A stretch of 64,000 bases of DNA, from NCBI GenBank assembly GCA_022559845.1, contig CM040128.1, positions 74,587,247 through 74,651,246 on the forward strand, read 5' to 3'. The stretch is from Amorphophallus konjac (lineage: Eukaryota; Streptophyta; Magnoliopsida; Alismatales; Araceae). Positions 1 through 12,231 of the stretch are shown here, piece by piece (within the stretch, counting starts at the first letter, position 1; the number at the start of each line of letters is the position of its first letter). The notes below the pieces were generated by a model, which made no database searches, had not been told where the DNA came from, and was given only the letters and a program-made list of their open reading frames with translations. The translations under genes were made by a program, and so were the position numbers.

Positions 1-2117
1 TCTGCCATTGTTCGGAACAGAGTTCCATTTCTGAATTCATAAGAATCTTTGATCCTTAGAAGTTTCATCTTTTCTTCTCTTTTCTGCGGCAGCTGTTGGT
101 GTAAAAACCATTGTAACAGGTGTTGTCTCCAATCAGATGCCTGTTCTGTACTGATCGTGGCGACTTCATTTTCTTCGGGGCAGCCTTCTAGCATGCTGGG
201 GACTTGCCGCCGGTTTATAACAACAATGTTCAGTGTCTCATCTGGTGGGACTGCTATTGAGCTGGCTAGCTTTGCCAGTGCATCAGCTTGGGCATTATGT
301 CCACGGCCCACATGCTTGAGCTCAATATGATAGAATTTCGCCATGAGGCGCACAGCTTTTTGGTGGTAGGGGTTCAACTCCGGCTTTCGCACTTCGAACT
401 CCCCTTGGATTTGCTTTATTATCAACATTGAATCCCCGAATACCTGAAGCATCTGGATACCCATGTTGAGGCTTATACATAGCCCGATTATCAGAGCTTC
501 ATATTCGGCTTCATTATTGGTGCAGGGCTTGTTTATAGAACAGGAAGTATGCACAACCTCCCCTTCTGGTGATCTTAGCACAATACCAGCTCCGGCCCGT
601 ATTCTGGTCTTTCCATCGGAGTCGGTCTCTGTTCTAGATGCTCCATCAAAGAATAGCTGCCACATAGTTGACTGAGCCTGGCAGGCTTCTAGTGTCTCAT
701 CATCGGGTAACTCAGTCCCCAACATATCATTCTCTGGCACAGGATGCTCTGCGAAGAAATCGGCCACGGCCTGTCCTTTTATTGCCCTCTGGGGTATATA
801 TGTGATATCGAATTCCATCAGAATTACTGCCCATTTGCCCAACCAGCCTTTCAGTGCTGGCTGAGTTAGTATGTATTTGAGTGGATCTGCTGCAGATATC
901 AATCTGATTTCATGTGACAGCATATAGTGCCGGAGCTTTTTAACGGCAAAGACTAGTGCCAAGCATGTCTTTTCTATATAGGTGTAGCTTTCTTCAGTTC
1001 TAATCAGCCTCCGACTCAGGTAGTATAGAGCCTGCTCTTTGCCTTCTTCATTTATCTGTGCTAGCATTGCCCCCAGGGAACAGTGTGTGGCTGCAATGTA
1101 CAGTATCAGGGGTCTGCCCTTAATAGGTGCCCCCAGCACTGGAGGGGTCTTGAGATATTCTTTCAGCTTCTCAAAGGCTTCCTGACAGCCATCGTCCCAG
1201 AGGAACGGTACATCTTTCATCATGAGCTTGTGAAAAGGGTGGCATCTCCCCGACAGATTTGATATGAATCGTCGGATATAGGCCAAACGCCCTTGTAGAG
1301 ATCTCAGCTCGTGGAGATTCCTTGGTGGAGGGAGCTCCTGGATAGCTTTAATCTTGGATGGGTCGATCTCAATGCCCCTATGACGGACAATGAACCCAAG
1401 GAATTTTCCACTGGACACGCCGAAGGCGCATTTCATAGGATTCATCTTGAGTTCATATTTGCGCAGCCTCTGGAACACTATCCTCAGGTCTTGCAGATGA
1501 TCTTCTCTTCTGCTGGTTTTCACCACCAGGTCATCAATGTAGCACTCTACTTTCTTGAAGAGCAAATCATCAAAGATCTTTGTCATAGCTCTTTGATAGG
1601 TAGCGCCAGCATTCTTAAGGCCGAACGGCATTCTTTTATAATGAAATATCCCCTTCGGGGTGCGGAATGCAGTGTGCACTCTGTCTTCTTCAGCAATCCA
1701 GATCTGGTTGTATCCGGATGACCCATCCATGAATGACAGGGCTTCATGGCCAGTGGTTGTATCGATCATGACTTCAGTGATCGGCACTGGGAAATCATCT
1801 TTCGGGCAAGCCTTATTTAGGTCCCTGAAATCTACACATATTCTGATCTGCCCATTTTTCTTCTTTACGGGCACTATATTGGCCAGCCATGTAGTATACT
1901 GGTTCTCTTCAACAAAGCCCACATCAATCAGCTTATCAACCTCTTTGTTAATCTGATTTATCAGTTCGGGGCGCATTCTCCAGGAAGGCTGCTTCACAGG
2001 GCTTGCCTCTGGGTTTATCGCCAATCGGTGCTGTGCCACATCGGAACTCAGTCCTGGCATTTCATCATATGTCCATGCGAAGCAGTCTCGGAATTCTTTC
2101 AAAAACTGAATATACTG
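1..2117 (-). pseudogene. pol: Tat-1 pol: reverse transcriptase, RNase H and second (archaeal-type) RNase H, open to the window edge
   Basis: The frame is open from just after the TAA at 2118 to base 1, about 705 codons. The reverse transcriptase copies element RNA into DNA; its catalytic YIDD lies at 1530-1541, preceded by MPFGLKNAGATYQ near 1590-1630. The first RNase H follows around 1130-900. A second RNase H follows with FFDGAS near 638-655 and NNEAEYEAL near 495-525, the signature of the archaeal-type RNase H acquired by Tat elements. The downstream spacer and integrase are not in the window. There is no start codon of its own: this is the continuation of the gag-protease frame past the in-frame TAA at 2118-2120. 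Confidence 0.88.
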
Positions 2118-5100
2118 TTATTTGACAGCTGGCTCCAGCAGTGCACTGAGGAATGTCGGCCTTGGCTCATCTGCTGACCCCAGATTTACTTCTATCAGCT
2201 CATCGACGGTGGCTTGGCCTCTGTCTTCAACTTCGGGTGGGGCTTCTTGCAAATCAATAAAGCCTCCCGGGATATAATCTTCTTCATTCTCATGATTTTC
2301 TGTTTCATCATATTGGTCATCAGCGGATGCTGGTGCATCGTATAAGGCCAATATGGCCGGATTCTGTTCAGTCTGCCCCGAGGACGTGACTGGCTCAGCG
2401 AAAAACTTCGAAGTGGAGTCTTCCGTGCTTAGAGGCTCTTCTGATGTGGGCTCCCCTGAGAGGTCATCATTATGTAGAGCTCGGAATTCTTCTAGAATGC
2501 GCCCAAACTCCAGGCACTCCTGCAGCTCTCTGGCTACTCGATCTTCATCCGGGGTTCCCGTATCAAATTTCGCTTCATCCTGGAACAGATCCTCCTTGCA
2601 AGATAGATCCTCCCAGTACCAATCTCTCTTTGTCTCGTCAGGTGTCCCCGTCCCCGGCTGATTGTCTGGGACTTCATTGTCCACTACGGACTGATAAATG
2701 ATTTCTTCATCTTCCGAAGGGTATTGGTCATAGTCCATCCCGGGGGAATCTTCATGCTAGTAGAAGGCAGAGATAACATCTACCTCAGCTTCATAGTATT
2801 CTTGCAGGGTATAACCCAGTCCCGGGTGCTGTGTGATCTTCCTCAGTTCTTTATTATCTCGAGGTGGATCCCATAGCTCCTTGAATGCTTTCTTCTGGGC
2901 TGCAGACTGTATCGATGGCATTTGCATCTTGGAGAACATCTGTGAAACCCGTTGGGTAGTGTACTCCAGGCCTGTAATTGGCACCATCCGGTTTGCGGTT
3001 TCTTCAGGGACCATGCAATCTTGATCATCTTCTTCGACTGCCTCCCCGGTGTAGAATATGATAGGAGGCTCGCAGAAGCGAGGGATTTCCATAGTCTTCA
3101 GTGGCAGCACCGTCTGGTATTCTATGCTGGCTATGGGCTTGACTAGACCCTGAGGAACTTCCACCTGTGTGTATTTTTCTTTCACTTTTTCTTCAGTATC
3201 ATCTGGGTGTATGCCAAGAGGAGTGATCCGAGCAAAATCACCAGCATAAGAGATGTGAGATACTCCATGCTTTTTAATGTAGCCTTTTGGCGGCGGCGGA
3301 GACCAGTTTCTTGTCTTCGTCGCCGGCTTTTTCTGGCTGACCACAGCTTCTTTTCCTTTATCCTTTTGTGACACCTCAGTGTAGTAGGATGCATCGAGCA
3401 TATGGCACTCGAACACTTCGAAGGGATGTAGGTCTGCAAACACCCTTTCTTCTTTTCCTTCATGGCAGTATTTTATGCATTGGTGTAGTGTGGATGGCAC
3501 TATCTGATATTCGTGCAGCCACGGTCTTCCCAGCATGGCCTTATACGTGGTGTTGGAGTCGATTACATAGAATCGTACCACGGTAGTGAGGTCGCCCAGT
3601 GTGAGGTTGAAATCAGCCACCCCCAGAGGTGTTTCACATTTCTGATTGAACCCTTCAATCTTCATATCTCTGACCTTGGTAAGCTGCAGGTCAAAGTAGT
3701 ATTTCTGATAGATGCGATAGGGAAGGATATTTACAGCAGCCCCGAGATCTATCAGTATCCTGCTCAGCAACAGACAGTTCAGGGAGCCCCTCATATACAA
3801 CGGTCTGTTGTGACCGGTATTTGGGATTAGCATATCATCTTCCGTGAAGGTGACCGATGGCCCAGCATTCACTTCTGCCAGGAGTGCTTCACATTGTGCC
3901 GGAGACTGCAGGGCATCCACGATTGCTTGGCGAGCTTCTTCGCTCAGAGAGAGAATTTCCCAGATGGAGAATCTGGTAGGGAGCTTCTTCAGCATTTTCA
4001 TGACTCGACTGCCCACCCGGACATTAGATAGTCTCATCTCCTCTGCCCATCGGGGTCTTGGAGGTTCATGTGGTGCCTGTGGCCTTTGCTGCCCAGTCCC
4101 AATTTCATCTTCTTCATCGGTCTCCCGGAAGGCTTCTTCTGTAGCGACTGCCCCTGGTTTTGCTAGAGGGTTACTTTCTTCATTTTCTTCATGCTGTTTC
4201 TGCTTTCTAGCTGCTGTCTGCTGGCATTTATTGCTTTTAGCTGGAGCAGTATGAGCCGGTTGCTCATTCTCTAAGCTGGACAGGAACTCCAGGAATGAAG
4301 GGGCTTCATCTGCCTTCTTTTTGTCTTGGTACAGACTGGCAGGGGGAGGAACCTGGGCACCTCGTATCTCTGGTTCCGGGATTTGATAGGGTTGCTCCCC
4401 TCTGAACATAATATTATGGTTGGCTGGTGGTGGGCGCCCCCATCTTCTCCCAGAACGTGTTGCATGGGCCGAGGTGGAGGCTTCGGCATGGTTAGCTTCT
4501 AACGGGGCGTCGGATGCTTCTGGCTCATCCTCCTCCCCGGGCAAGGAAAAGAGTACCGACAGAGTGTTACATTGTACTATCGTGGCCTTCTTTCCCTTCT
4601 TGGACTTGGGTCGTCTCCTCTTCTTCTGGGAATTTGGCTTTGCTAGCTCCTGCCCCCAGAAGGGTTCATTCTCAGCTTTTTCTTGTTCTGCCTCTGGCTG
4701 CTCTTTGATTTTCAATTCTTCGAGCTGTTCCCAGAGTATACAGTCTTTCATCAGCAGATGCTTGGGCTTCTTCTGCTCGTACTCATCAATCTCATTAATA
4801 TATTGCTGCAGACGCCTGGCTGCAGGGCTTACTTCTTTATGTGTAGGGAGGGGAGTTTGTTTCCTCCGGTTGTGAGTAGGGATCCGGATGACTGGTCCAG
4901 TCTCAGTTGTACGCCATATTGGCTTTATCGGAGGCAGCTCGGGCCTTGGGGTAACACCCTGGATAACTGCTCCGCTGGTACTGGCTGCAGGAGTCTTCTT
5001 TCTACTTTTTATGGGTATCATCTGCCATCCTTCCTGATCTTTCTGTGGGGTGAGGAAGCAAGCTTCATAGGTGTGCTTGGTGCATTCTTCAACGGCTTCC

Positions 5101-5720
5101 TTGGGCAGCTGTTGGTAGACTGAGATCATATTGGCAGCCATTCTCCAGGGTGGAGGCTCATGTGGATGGGGCGGCTTTACCTGGTAATCTCCCAGCTGCA
5201 GCTCACCTTTCTTGACCATCCCTTCCATGATATCTTTGAAGACATAACAATCTTCAATTGCGTGCCCCAGCGCACGGTGAAATGGACAGAACAGCGGATC
5301 ATCTTTCTTTGCTGCATCTGCTGGTCTTTTGGGTTCAGGCAATGTTACCTTATTGAACTTGTATGCCCAGTTGAACAGTGCGACCGTCTTATCTTTTGGG
5401 AAGGAATATGCTTTTCTCATCTTGTCTCTCAGAGAGACTTTATCTTTTCTTTCTGCTGTATCTGCCAGCGGGGAAGCTTCATCTGCCCCTTTCTTCCCCT
5501 TCTGTTGCTCGAAGGTTCTGAAATCGACGGTGTTGGCCTCAGAGTGTGATGGCCGTCGCTCATTGGATTTTCCCTTCGGCATGGTGGGGACATTGGTGGC
5601 CGGACGCTTGGACAAGAACGTCTCGACTTCTGCCACTATATTGTTCAGTCGGTCAAATGTTCTGACATCTGCGCCGATCATTTTTTCTAGCACCTCCCTC
5701 CTGAGGCTCTGCTTGCATAT
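2118..5720 (-). pseudogene. gag-pro: Tat-1 gag C-terminal part, aspartic protease and linker
   Basis: The stretch is a single frame with an internal TAG at 2757-2759 and a closing TAA at 2118-2120. Near residue 136 of the 978-codon segment (5693-2757) is a zinc-knuckle-like CPFHRALGHAIEDC, the nucleic-acid-binding part of gag. The protease active site is at 3750-3739 and reads DLGAAVN. The catalytic aspartate (codon 3747-3749) is kept, but the usual Thr/Ser/Gly after it is Leu, so the enzyme is probably inactive. The acidic linker 2738-2121 leads directly into the reverse transcriptase. Lysine-rich stretches are typical of gag. No promoter of its own is expected; it is part of the genomic RNA. 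Confidence 0.8.
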
Positions 5721-6011
5721 CTACACCTCATCTTCTTGATGAGGAGGTCTTCGGCATCTCATGGCTAAGTTCCTCCACGTTTTGATGTAGTCCAGTGCAG
5801 TTTCATCTTGCTTCTGCCTGGTTGCATATAGCTCTGCTATCGTGATTTCCCTTTCCGTGACATGAAATCTGTCGCGGAATTTTCTCTGCATATCAGGCCA
5901 ATCAACCACTGACCCAGCTGGCAGGCTTGAGTACCATTCAAAGGCCAACCCAGTGAGGGATGAGCCAAAGAACTTGAGCAGATAAGCTTCATCGACTGCT
6001 AGGTCGCCCAT
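5721..6011 (-). pseudogene. gag: Tat-1 gag core (retrotransposon gag domain)
   Basis: The 96-codon segment carries the hallmark capsid-core pattern: LAFEWYSSLPAGSVVDWPDM followed by FRDRFHV and an LDYIKTWRNL helix. It ends in TAG at 5721-5723, and the same frame resumes straight after into the 978-codon segment, so this is a nonsense mutation and not a gene end. Upstream, the frame is lost by a 1-base deletion in the PRE-HIAY region around 6040. Gag forms the virus-like particle. The apparent ATG at 6011 is an internal methionine. Confidence 0.85.
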
Positions 6012-8179
6012 GATTGTAGTGTAGTAGGCTATATGCTCCTAGGGGAGCCTTGGCCATTAAATTTCTCGAACTTCGGCGGCTTACTGATGCCTGGGGGTAG
6101 TTTCTTGGCAGCATACTAGGGAGGGTACGGTACCTTGTACACATCATAGGTACCAGCATCACCACCAGTCTTTTTTGACAGCTTCATTTCCACAATTCTT
6201 TCAATCATCTGCTTGTAGGCTACAGCTGGATCTATGTCTTCTGGAAAGAAGTGAGCTTGTTGCTGGCTGTGAGGAGTTGTCATCACAGTGGCGCGCAAGA
6301 TGGGTGCGGTAGGCTGTGTCTGAGACATAGAGGGCTGAGCTGCTGTTTGCTGTGGAATAGGTTGGCTCGGTGTCTTGCCCTTATCAGCTAGGAGAGGGTT
6401 AGCTGGGATAGCCGTTTCTGCTGAGCTGGATGTCTGCCCCGCAGGTTCAGCTTGCTTTGAGACTGATGTAGCTTCATGTCTCTCATTGAGCTGCCTTCGG
6501 AGAGCACTGATCTCCTGCTGGTATCTTCTGAACATCATCTGGACCATAGGATCCAAGGCTGATGGGATTTGCATATCTTCAGAAGTCCCTTCAGCATCAT
6601 CAATAAGGGGATTGTCCTCATCCTCTGTCGTCACCACATTGACTGTCATGGTGGTGATCTTGCGGGCTTCATCATATTCCTTCATCTTATCTTTTGCGGC
6701 CTGGCCTCTTCTTGTGACAGGACCAGGTCTAGTAGCCAACCTGAGCAGTTCATCTGGCCGAGTTGGTAGTATATCTTGCCCCCTGGCAAGTCCAGCCATG
6801 TTGCAGGCGAAGATTTGCATTTTTTCTTTCCGCCTGTAGACCTTTCTTTTTACCTGGTCAGGATATTTGAGCCGGTCAAAGACCGATATTCTTTCTTTGG
6901 CTTCTTCCCGGTACAGGTCTTCTTTGTCATATCCGGCCCTGAGACCTTCTTCATAGTGATTTGAATCGGAGGAAGAGGCTCCGATCATCGTTTCTCGAAG
7001 TGTTTCTTCTTTTTCTCCACCTCTAGTGCCCAAGGCACGGGATAGTCTTTGTTGACCGAGGGCAGAGCTCCCTAGGTAGTGGAAGTAGTCTTGGGCTATC
7101 TGCTTCATCTCTTCAGAATTGTGCCTCTGTGGCTCAGGCCAGAGCATTAGTCTTTCCTGGCTTCTCTGCTGATAGGCCAGTCTTGTTACCTGAGCATTCA
7201 AACGCTCGGCTTTGGAATATTTGAACAAGTCGGACTGTCTGGCACAGGCCTTCGGTCTTCTTGGGATGGCGACCGTGACTGGTTCGCTCATTCCCACATT
7301 GCCGTTTCGGCAGCAGTTGACAGCAGCATCATATTTCTTTCTTTGCCATCTTCTGCCCCCAGCCCTGGGACGGGTGACAGTAAGGTCTTCCTTCCTCTCA
7401 TCCCTTCTGCCCCTCATCATGGGGCGAGCAGCAGTCAAATTTCTTTCTTCATCATTTCTCTTATCTCTTCTGCCCCAGGCTTTGGGGCGAGCAGCAACAG
7501 CATTTCTTGTCTCTTTTCCCTCTCTTCTTCAGCTTTCTGCCCTGAAGCGGGCAACAGCATCTTCAGCAGCCTTCTCCTCATCTAGAGCTGGAACCCAGCT
7601 CTGAATCCTCTTCGGTCGCCAGACCTGTTTGTATTTTGCTGGCTTGGGCGCCAGCGGCTTCCTTTCATCAGCCTCCCAATTGGCCTGCATGGCAGCCAGA
7701 GTCTGGAATCTGTTGGTAGTGGGCACCATCGGGATGATCACATCCGGCTTGACCTCCCTTGGGCAACCATTCATGTTTGCCCGGACACCTCCAATCATCA
7801 TGGTCTTTCCGGAGTTGGAAAGACGACGGTCAACAGCATCATACCGGCTCCTCCGGTTGGTTCTTCTCCCCTTCTGAGCAGCAGCAGGGACCATGCCCCT
7901 TTTTTGGACATGATGGACGTAGCAGGCGACGGCCGTGGGGACCGTTTTCTCTGGTAAGATATTCTTCTGGTCAGTGATCTTCACCGGGGCACTTGCAGCA
8001 GTGCCTTGCTCATTGTCATCGACCTGCAGAAGGTCAGTGAAGACGACGCCCAAGCAGTTGGGCAGCCCGACGGCAGGCGGCATCAATCCGAACGCGAGAG
8101 GTACCGCCAGGTAGCCTTCTCGCACATGCATGTCAATCGGCTGCTGGTCGAAGCAAACAGACAAGATTCCGGCTGTCAT
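6012..8179 (-). pseudogene. gag: Tat-1 gag, long N-terminal region
   Basis: This is one frame of about 710 codons from the ATG at 8179, broken by TGA at 7529-7531 and TAG at 6116-6118. The reading continues in phase across both stops into the KFEKFNGQG motif that precedes the gag core. The start at 8179 is chosen because it follows the primer-binding site by about 97 bases; an earlier in-frame ATG exists at 8236. The region is basic and rich in Arg, Lys, Glu and Gln, with an imperfect repeat (see 7353-7560) and a likely coiled coil around 6500-6550. No enzyme motif is visible. It is far longer than a usual gag N-terminus. Some Tat/Ogre elements carry an extra ORF upstream of gag, and this could be such an ORF fused to gag. 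Confidence 0.65.
7353..7560 (-). repeat. Imperfect coding tandem repeat in Tat-1 gag, four units of 54-67 bp
   Basis: On the plus strand, CTGCCC-initiated units start at 7353, 7407, 7470 and 7537. On the minus strand they encode Arg-rich units of the pattern AARP-x3-GRRDxR. Frame is kept across units, so the repeat is a protein repeat. Confidence 0.7.
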
Positions 8180-8275
8180 TGTAGATTCCTGAAAATAAGG
8201 AAAGTACACAGAATCAGAATTTTGAGGGGGGCCCACTGGGCCTCCTACTTTAGCGTAAAGATGAAGGGAGACTCA

Positions 8276-8293
8276 GTCCCACCGGGCGTGCCA
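8276..8293 (-). other. Primer-binding site of Tat-1
   Basis: The minus strand reads TGGCACGCCCGGTGGGAC, four bases inside the LTR end (8298). A primer-binding site starting TGGCxCGCC is usual for Tat elements and differs from the tRNA-Met-type TGGTATCAGAGC used by the other elements here. The exact tRNA was not determined. Confidence 0.7.
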
Positions 8294-8984
8294 GACTTGT
8301 TTGACACATTTTTTCTCTTTATTATTTTTATTTTAATCCTTATGTTTTATTTTATTTTCTTGGTTCATTGATATATTGGCGTGCCAGTCACCGAAGTGAC
8401 GATTTCATTGTGCGCTCGATCTGACTTGGTCAGTCGATTGTGAAGTCCGAGTCGGGACCAGAAGTCCGTCATACCATAAAGGCTATGACGTTAATTACGC
8501 CCTTCTAAGGAAGGACAACCCTTGATTAAACGCTAAAGGTAGGAGGCCTCGAGAGGCAAACATATATTCATGTGCGTAAATGGAACTTCATACCGAAGCC
8601 AGGAAGGCGGGCAAGATAACAACATCAACCATAGAAACAGATGATATCGTTAGGTCAGCGATTCAAAGACCGGGCTTAGGGGGGAAGGAGGATCTCAGTC
8701 ACAGGTAGACTGAGCCGTGACCATGATGGGGTTTAAAGCATCGATCGGTATTTCGACAGCATTTCTCCTTAATCTGGATTATGCCCAGGGAGAAATAGGC
8801 TATCACCCACGGAGTGCCGGGATGAAAGCCGGGAGAAAGAGAGAGGCCAGACCTCCCTACCCATATGTATATATATATGCCATGGGGCAATGTTTGATAT
8901 TCCCTATAGAAGCCGGCGGAACTCATGCAGTAGCAGAGTCCTCCCGAGCTAAAGGGGTTACTCATCAATGCAGTTCAAGTGTAC

Positions 8985-10320
8985 ATAGGTTCCCGGCGCG
9001 AAGGAAAAATGGCCGGGGTTCCCGACGTGCCAACTGGAGAGCTTCTCGACGCGAAGGGGAGATGGCCAGGAGTATTCTCGGCCTGGTTGAAGGGAGGAGG
9101 AAGAGGATCTCGGCATAGCTGAAGAGGAGGAGGAGGAGGATCTCGGCACAGCTGAAGAGGAGGAGGAGCTCTCGGCGCGCTGACAAGAGGGCCAAGGGGG
9201 GGTTTTCTCGGCGTGAGGGTTCCCGGCGCGCCCAGGGCCGCGCCGGGAGCCATGGCGTCGAGAGAGAATTGGTGTTCTGGTGCCGTGAGGACCCGAAAGG
9301 GGTTCCGGGGGCTCTACTTTAGGTTTCTTGGCGATGCAGGACAAGCCAGATAGGTTCTGTGAGGTCAAAGTGGATCAGTTCATCAAATCTGAGCTGGATT
9401 AGATTTGGGCTTTACAGGAGCATCAGGATAGAAGAGGGATTTAGGAAGACTAGGGTCGAGGGAAACCCTGTCACCATTATCATGCAGAGCCCGGGGGACA
9501 ACCTGATGTCGACTTTCATCTTCATGAGAGGATTTTGGCAGCACCTCCCCTGGACCGAGCATTTGCCAGAGAATGGTATAGGCTGACATCCACGGAGTGC
9601 CGGGATGAAAGCCGGAAAATGAGTGAGCACTAAGGCTCGAAGAGACTATCCATGTCTCTGGCATCGGTCACTATTCCCCTTCTCGGAGACTGACAAAACT
9701 CATGTAGAGACAGGGTTCGTCAGACCCACGGGGTGGCATGTGAATCCTGTTAGGGACCTCAGAATGTAAGGGAGGTCAATCCCCAGTTAATTTATCCCCT
9801 AGGGTGCATATGACGACTCACGAACGCCCCAGAATAAATGGACGAAGAGGCCAAAGGAGTGGACGAAGGAGAGGCTCTCAGCATGATTTTCATTGGCAAG
9901 AAGATGGCTCTCGGCGTGAGATTATAGGTTGGCCAAGGGGGGTTCTCGGCACGGGTTTAAATTGGCCAGAGGGGGTGCTCTCGGCATGGGTTTAAATTGG
10001 CCAGAGAAGAAAGGAGGGAGGCTCCCGGCGTGGCTCCAAATGCAAAAGAAGGCAGGAGGGAGGCTCTCGGCGTGGAGGCTTCTCGGCGCGCTCCTCATCG
10101 CACCGGGAGGCTGGCGTCGAGAGGCCAAAGGCAAGGCGGAAGGTCTCGGCCAGGGGCTTCCCGGCGCGCCCATTACCGCGCCGGGAAGGTGGTGCCGGGA
10201 AGCGGAGAGCTGGGGGGTTCACGTGGAAGTGGCCTGGAGAGACTTTTGTCGGTTTGCTGAAGAGATAGGTTTCTCGGTAGCGTAGTTCTCGGCGGGGAAT
10301 TTTGCATGCCGAGAGGATGG
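8985..10320. repeat. CGGCGCG/TCTCGGCGTG motif array in Tat-1 LTR, cluster 1
   Basis: Dozens of degenerate copies of CTCGGCGCG, CCCGGCGCGCC and CTCGGCGTG are spread over 1.3 kb with irregular spacing of about 15-60 bases. GGCGCGCC is an 8-bp palindrome. The surroundings are purine-rich. Confidence 0.75.
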
Positions 10321-11384
10321 AATTGCTACAGGACTTCATGGTTTACAGGGCTGAAACGATGCTCTGTTTGGGGATTTTATGAGATTTCTGGCTCAGATTG
10401 AGGCTGGATTTAGAGTGTAAGCGAGAGATTACACAGATATGGGTTTGATTTGCCAAAGATGGGCTGGGTTCAAAGGGGAATCGAAGGAATCACTGCAGGA
10501 TGGGGTTCTGAATCGTCATATTATTATTGACCCTCAGGGGCTCATTTGCTGGCATCTTTGGTCGCCTGGGAGCCAAGAGATGGCCATCTCTGACCCCAGG
10601 GGCGACCCTGATGTAATTGTTCGGACTGGAGCTGGATTAGAAACCATCGGTATTAATTTATTGAAGTAGCTTACTTACTCCTGTGAGAAGAGGATCTCGA
10701 GCAAACCCTCGGAGTTACTGCCAATATCGGTAGCAGATTGTCCTATAAGCCAAGAGATGGTCTGTCTCTGGCCCTAGGGCAAGCCTGGGAAACTTTATGC
10801 AAACGATGATGAATCGGAGAGGGACACCGGCTCATTTAGAACGACATTTATTCTACTGCAGACAATTGAGCCTGAAGACCCACCGGGGAATCGGACGCAC
10901 TTCAGTTGGACTTAAGATGAAAACATATAAAGGAAAAGCATAGCAGCAGACGGAGAGATAGCGGGCAAATACTTCAATCGCCTAGCGCCCAAACGGGCCA
11001 CTGGAGCATTTCATACAATCACATCATTCCGGGACTCACCCCAGCCACATAGAGGGAATGGAGGAAAGGGAGATGAATGGCGGCCGGGATATCCCGGTTA
11101 TCACCGATGAATCGAGATAAGACTCGCATGGTTACATAAAGAAGAAAACAGAAACAAAGAAGATAAAAAGGGGGGGGGGGAGGGCGGAGCATTGACTCCT
11201 CTCCCTCCCCGGCTGCCCACCTTGAGCTTCTGCTCCTTCGTCTCTTCTCAGATATTCCTTCGGGTTCTTCGAGTCTCTCCTTCTGGAGCTCTCCTTTTCT
11301 TTTTCTCTTCTCTCTTTTTGTTCTTCTGTTCTGTGTTTTCTTGTGTGTCTCTCCTCTGCCCTCCCCTTTTCTTGTTCGAAGGGA

Positions 11385-11575
11385 GGGGTTTTTATAAGCG
11401 TTTTCCCCCTCTCGACAGGCTTCATCACGGCGTGAAGAAGGCAGCTTCCCGGCGCGCCTCTTTCAATCGGGGAGGCCTCCCGGTGCCAAAGGGCATGGCT
11501 TCCCGGCGCGCCTACCTTCAACTTCTCGGCGCCACCCTTTGGGCTTCAGCAAGTGCCTCTCGGCGCCATTCTCTA
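11385..11575 (-). promoter_or_regulatory. Tat-1 LTR promoter: TATA box plus GGCGCGCC cluster 2
   Basis: Minus-strand CTTATAAAAA (plus 11389-11398) is a good TATA box. Immediately upstream on the minus strand (plus 11430-11570) lie at least four copies of CCCGGCGCGCC or CTCGGCGCC. Transcription would run left through the rest of the LTR into gag. Confidence 0.65.
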
Positions 11576-12231
11576 GAGCTCATTCGGCAGGCCCATTCAG
11601 GGCTTTTAAACTTCATATGCACTTCGACCTCTCTTAGTTCTTCCAGTATATCTTCCAGAACCGAGGAAGGCCATCTAGTGGTGACATAGCTTCTATTTCA
11701 TAGATTTTCATCAGTCTGCAGACATGGGTTTCATCAGTATTGCCATCTGAATGGTGACAAAACCGGGTATTATCTTATCGATATCGTCACTTGAATGGTG
11801 ACGAGCTCGGACATCAGCTTTAGTCTGGAAAGACTTCAGCCGGGTGTATAGTCTGTGGAGACGATTCTTCTTGTGTTTTGACTTTGCAAAAGCCTTTACA
11901 ATCTTCATCTGCCGGCACCGGCTTCATCCTTATCTTTTATCACATCTATCAATAAGCCGACATCTGGCCTATGCTGACATGTCATCTGTGGGCTCTTGGA
12001 TGTAACAGTAACATAGCTCTTAGTAAAAGTGTGCCGAGAGGTCCCATCAGTCGAGTGACTGCTGCTTTATCAGTGTTGTCGTCTGAATAATATCGGCACC
12101 GGGTATCGGTTTGGCCGACAAAGGCTTCAGCCGGGTAAAAGGTTGGCGGACTTCATCATTGGCCTTTCACTGTTGGTCTGATCCTCTTTTCAACTGTGCT
12201 TTCACCGTTGTTAATTTTCAAGGCGTCAACA

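Larger units (their letters stand above)
1..12231 (-). mobile_element. Tat-1: Ty3/gypsy Tat-lineage LTR retrotransposon, 3' part outside the window
   Basis: Read on the minus strand the order is LTR (12231-8298), primer-binding site, long gag, protease, reverse transcriptase, RNase H and a second RNase H at the window edge. The second RNase H after pol RNase H is the mark of the Tat lineage. Integrase, any antisense ORF and the 3' LTR would lie left of base 1. The gag-pol frame runs from about 8179 to base 1 with five in-frame stops (7529, 6116, 5721, 2757, 2118) and one 1-base frameshift near 6040, so this copy is dead. Only one LTR is visible, so the target duplication cannot be tested; the flanking five bases on the right are CCGGC (12232-12236). 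Confidence 0.9.
8298..12231 (-). repeat. 5' LTR of Tat-1 (3934 bp)
   Basis: On the minus strand the LTR starts TGTTGACGCC at 12231 and ends CAAACA at 8298, next to the primer-binding site. The start matches TGTTGGCACTC of Tat-2 and the end matches CAAACA of Tat-2. It has no coding capacity; the ORFs here are chance or low complexity. It carries a duplicated block: 8798-8835 and 9590-9620 share CCACGGAGTGCCGGGATGAA. A GA-rich microsatellite lies near 9100-9170. Confidence 0.82.

Noticed and set aside
2353..5739. Long plus-strand ORFs opposite Tat-1 gag-pol
   Set aside because: Shadows of the minus-strand coding frame; no recognisable motifs.
8717..10339. Many overlapping ORFs on both strands in the Tat-1 LTR
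   Set aside because: Low-complexity and GC-rich LTR sequence with repeated motifs; no protein family pattern and no frame preference.
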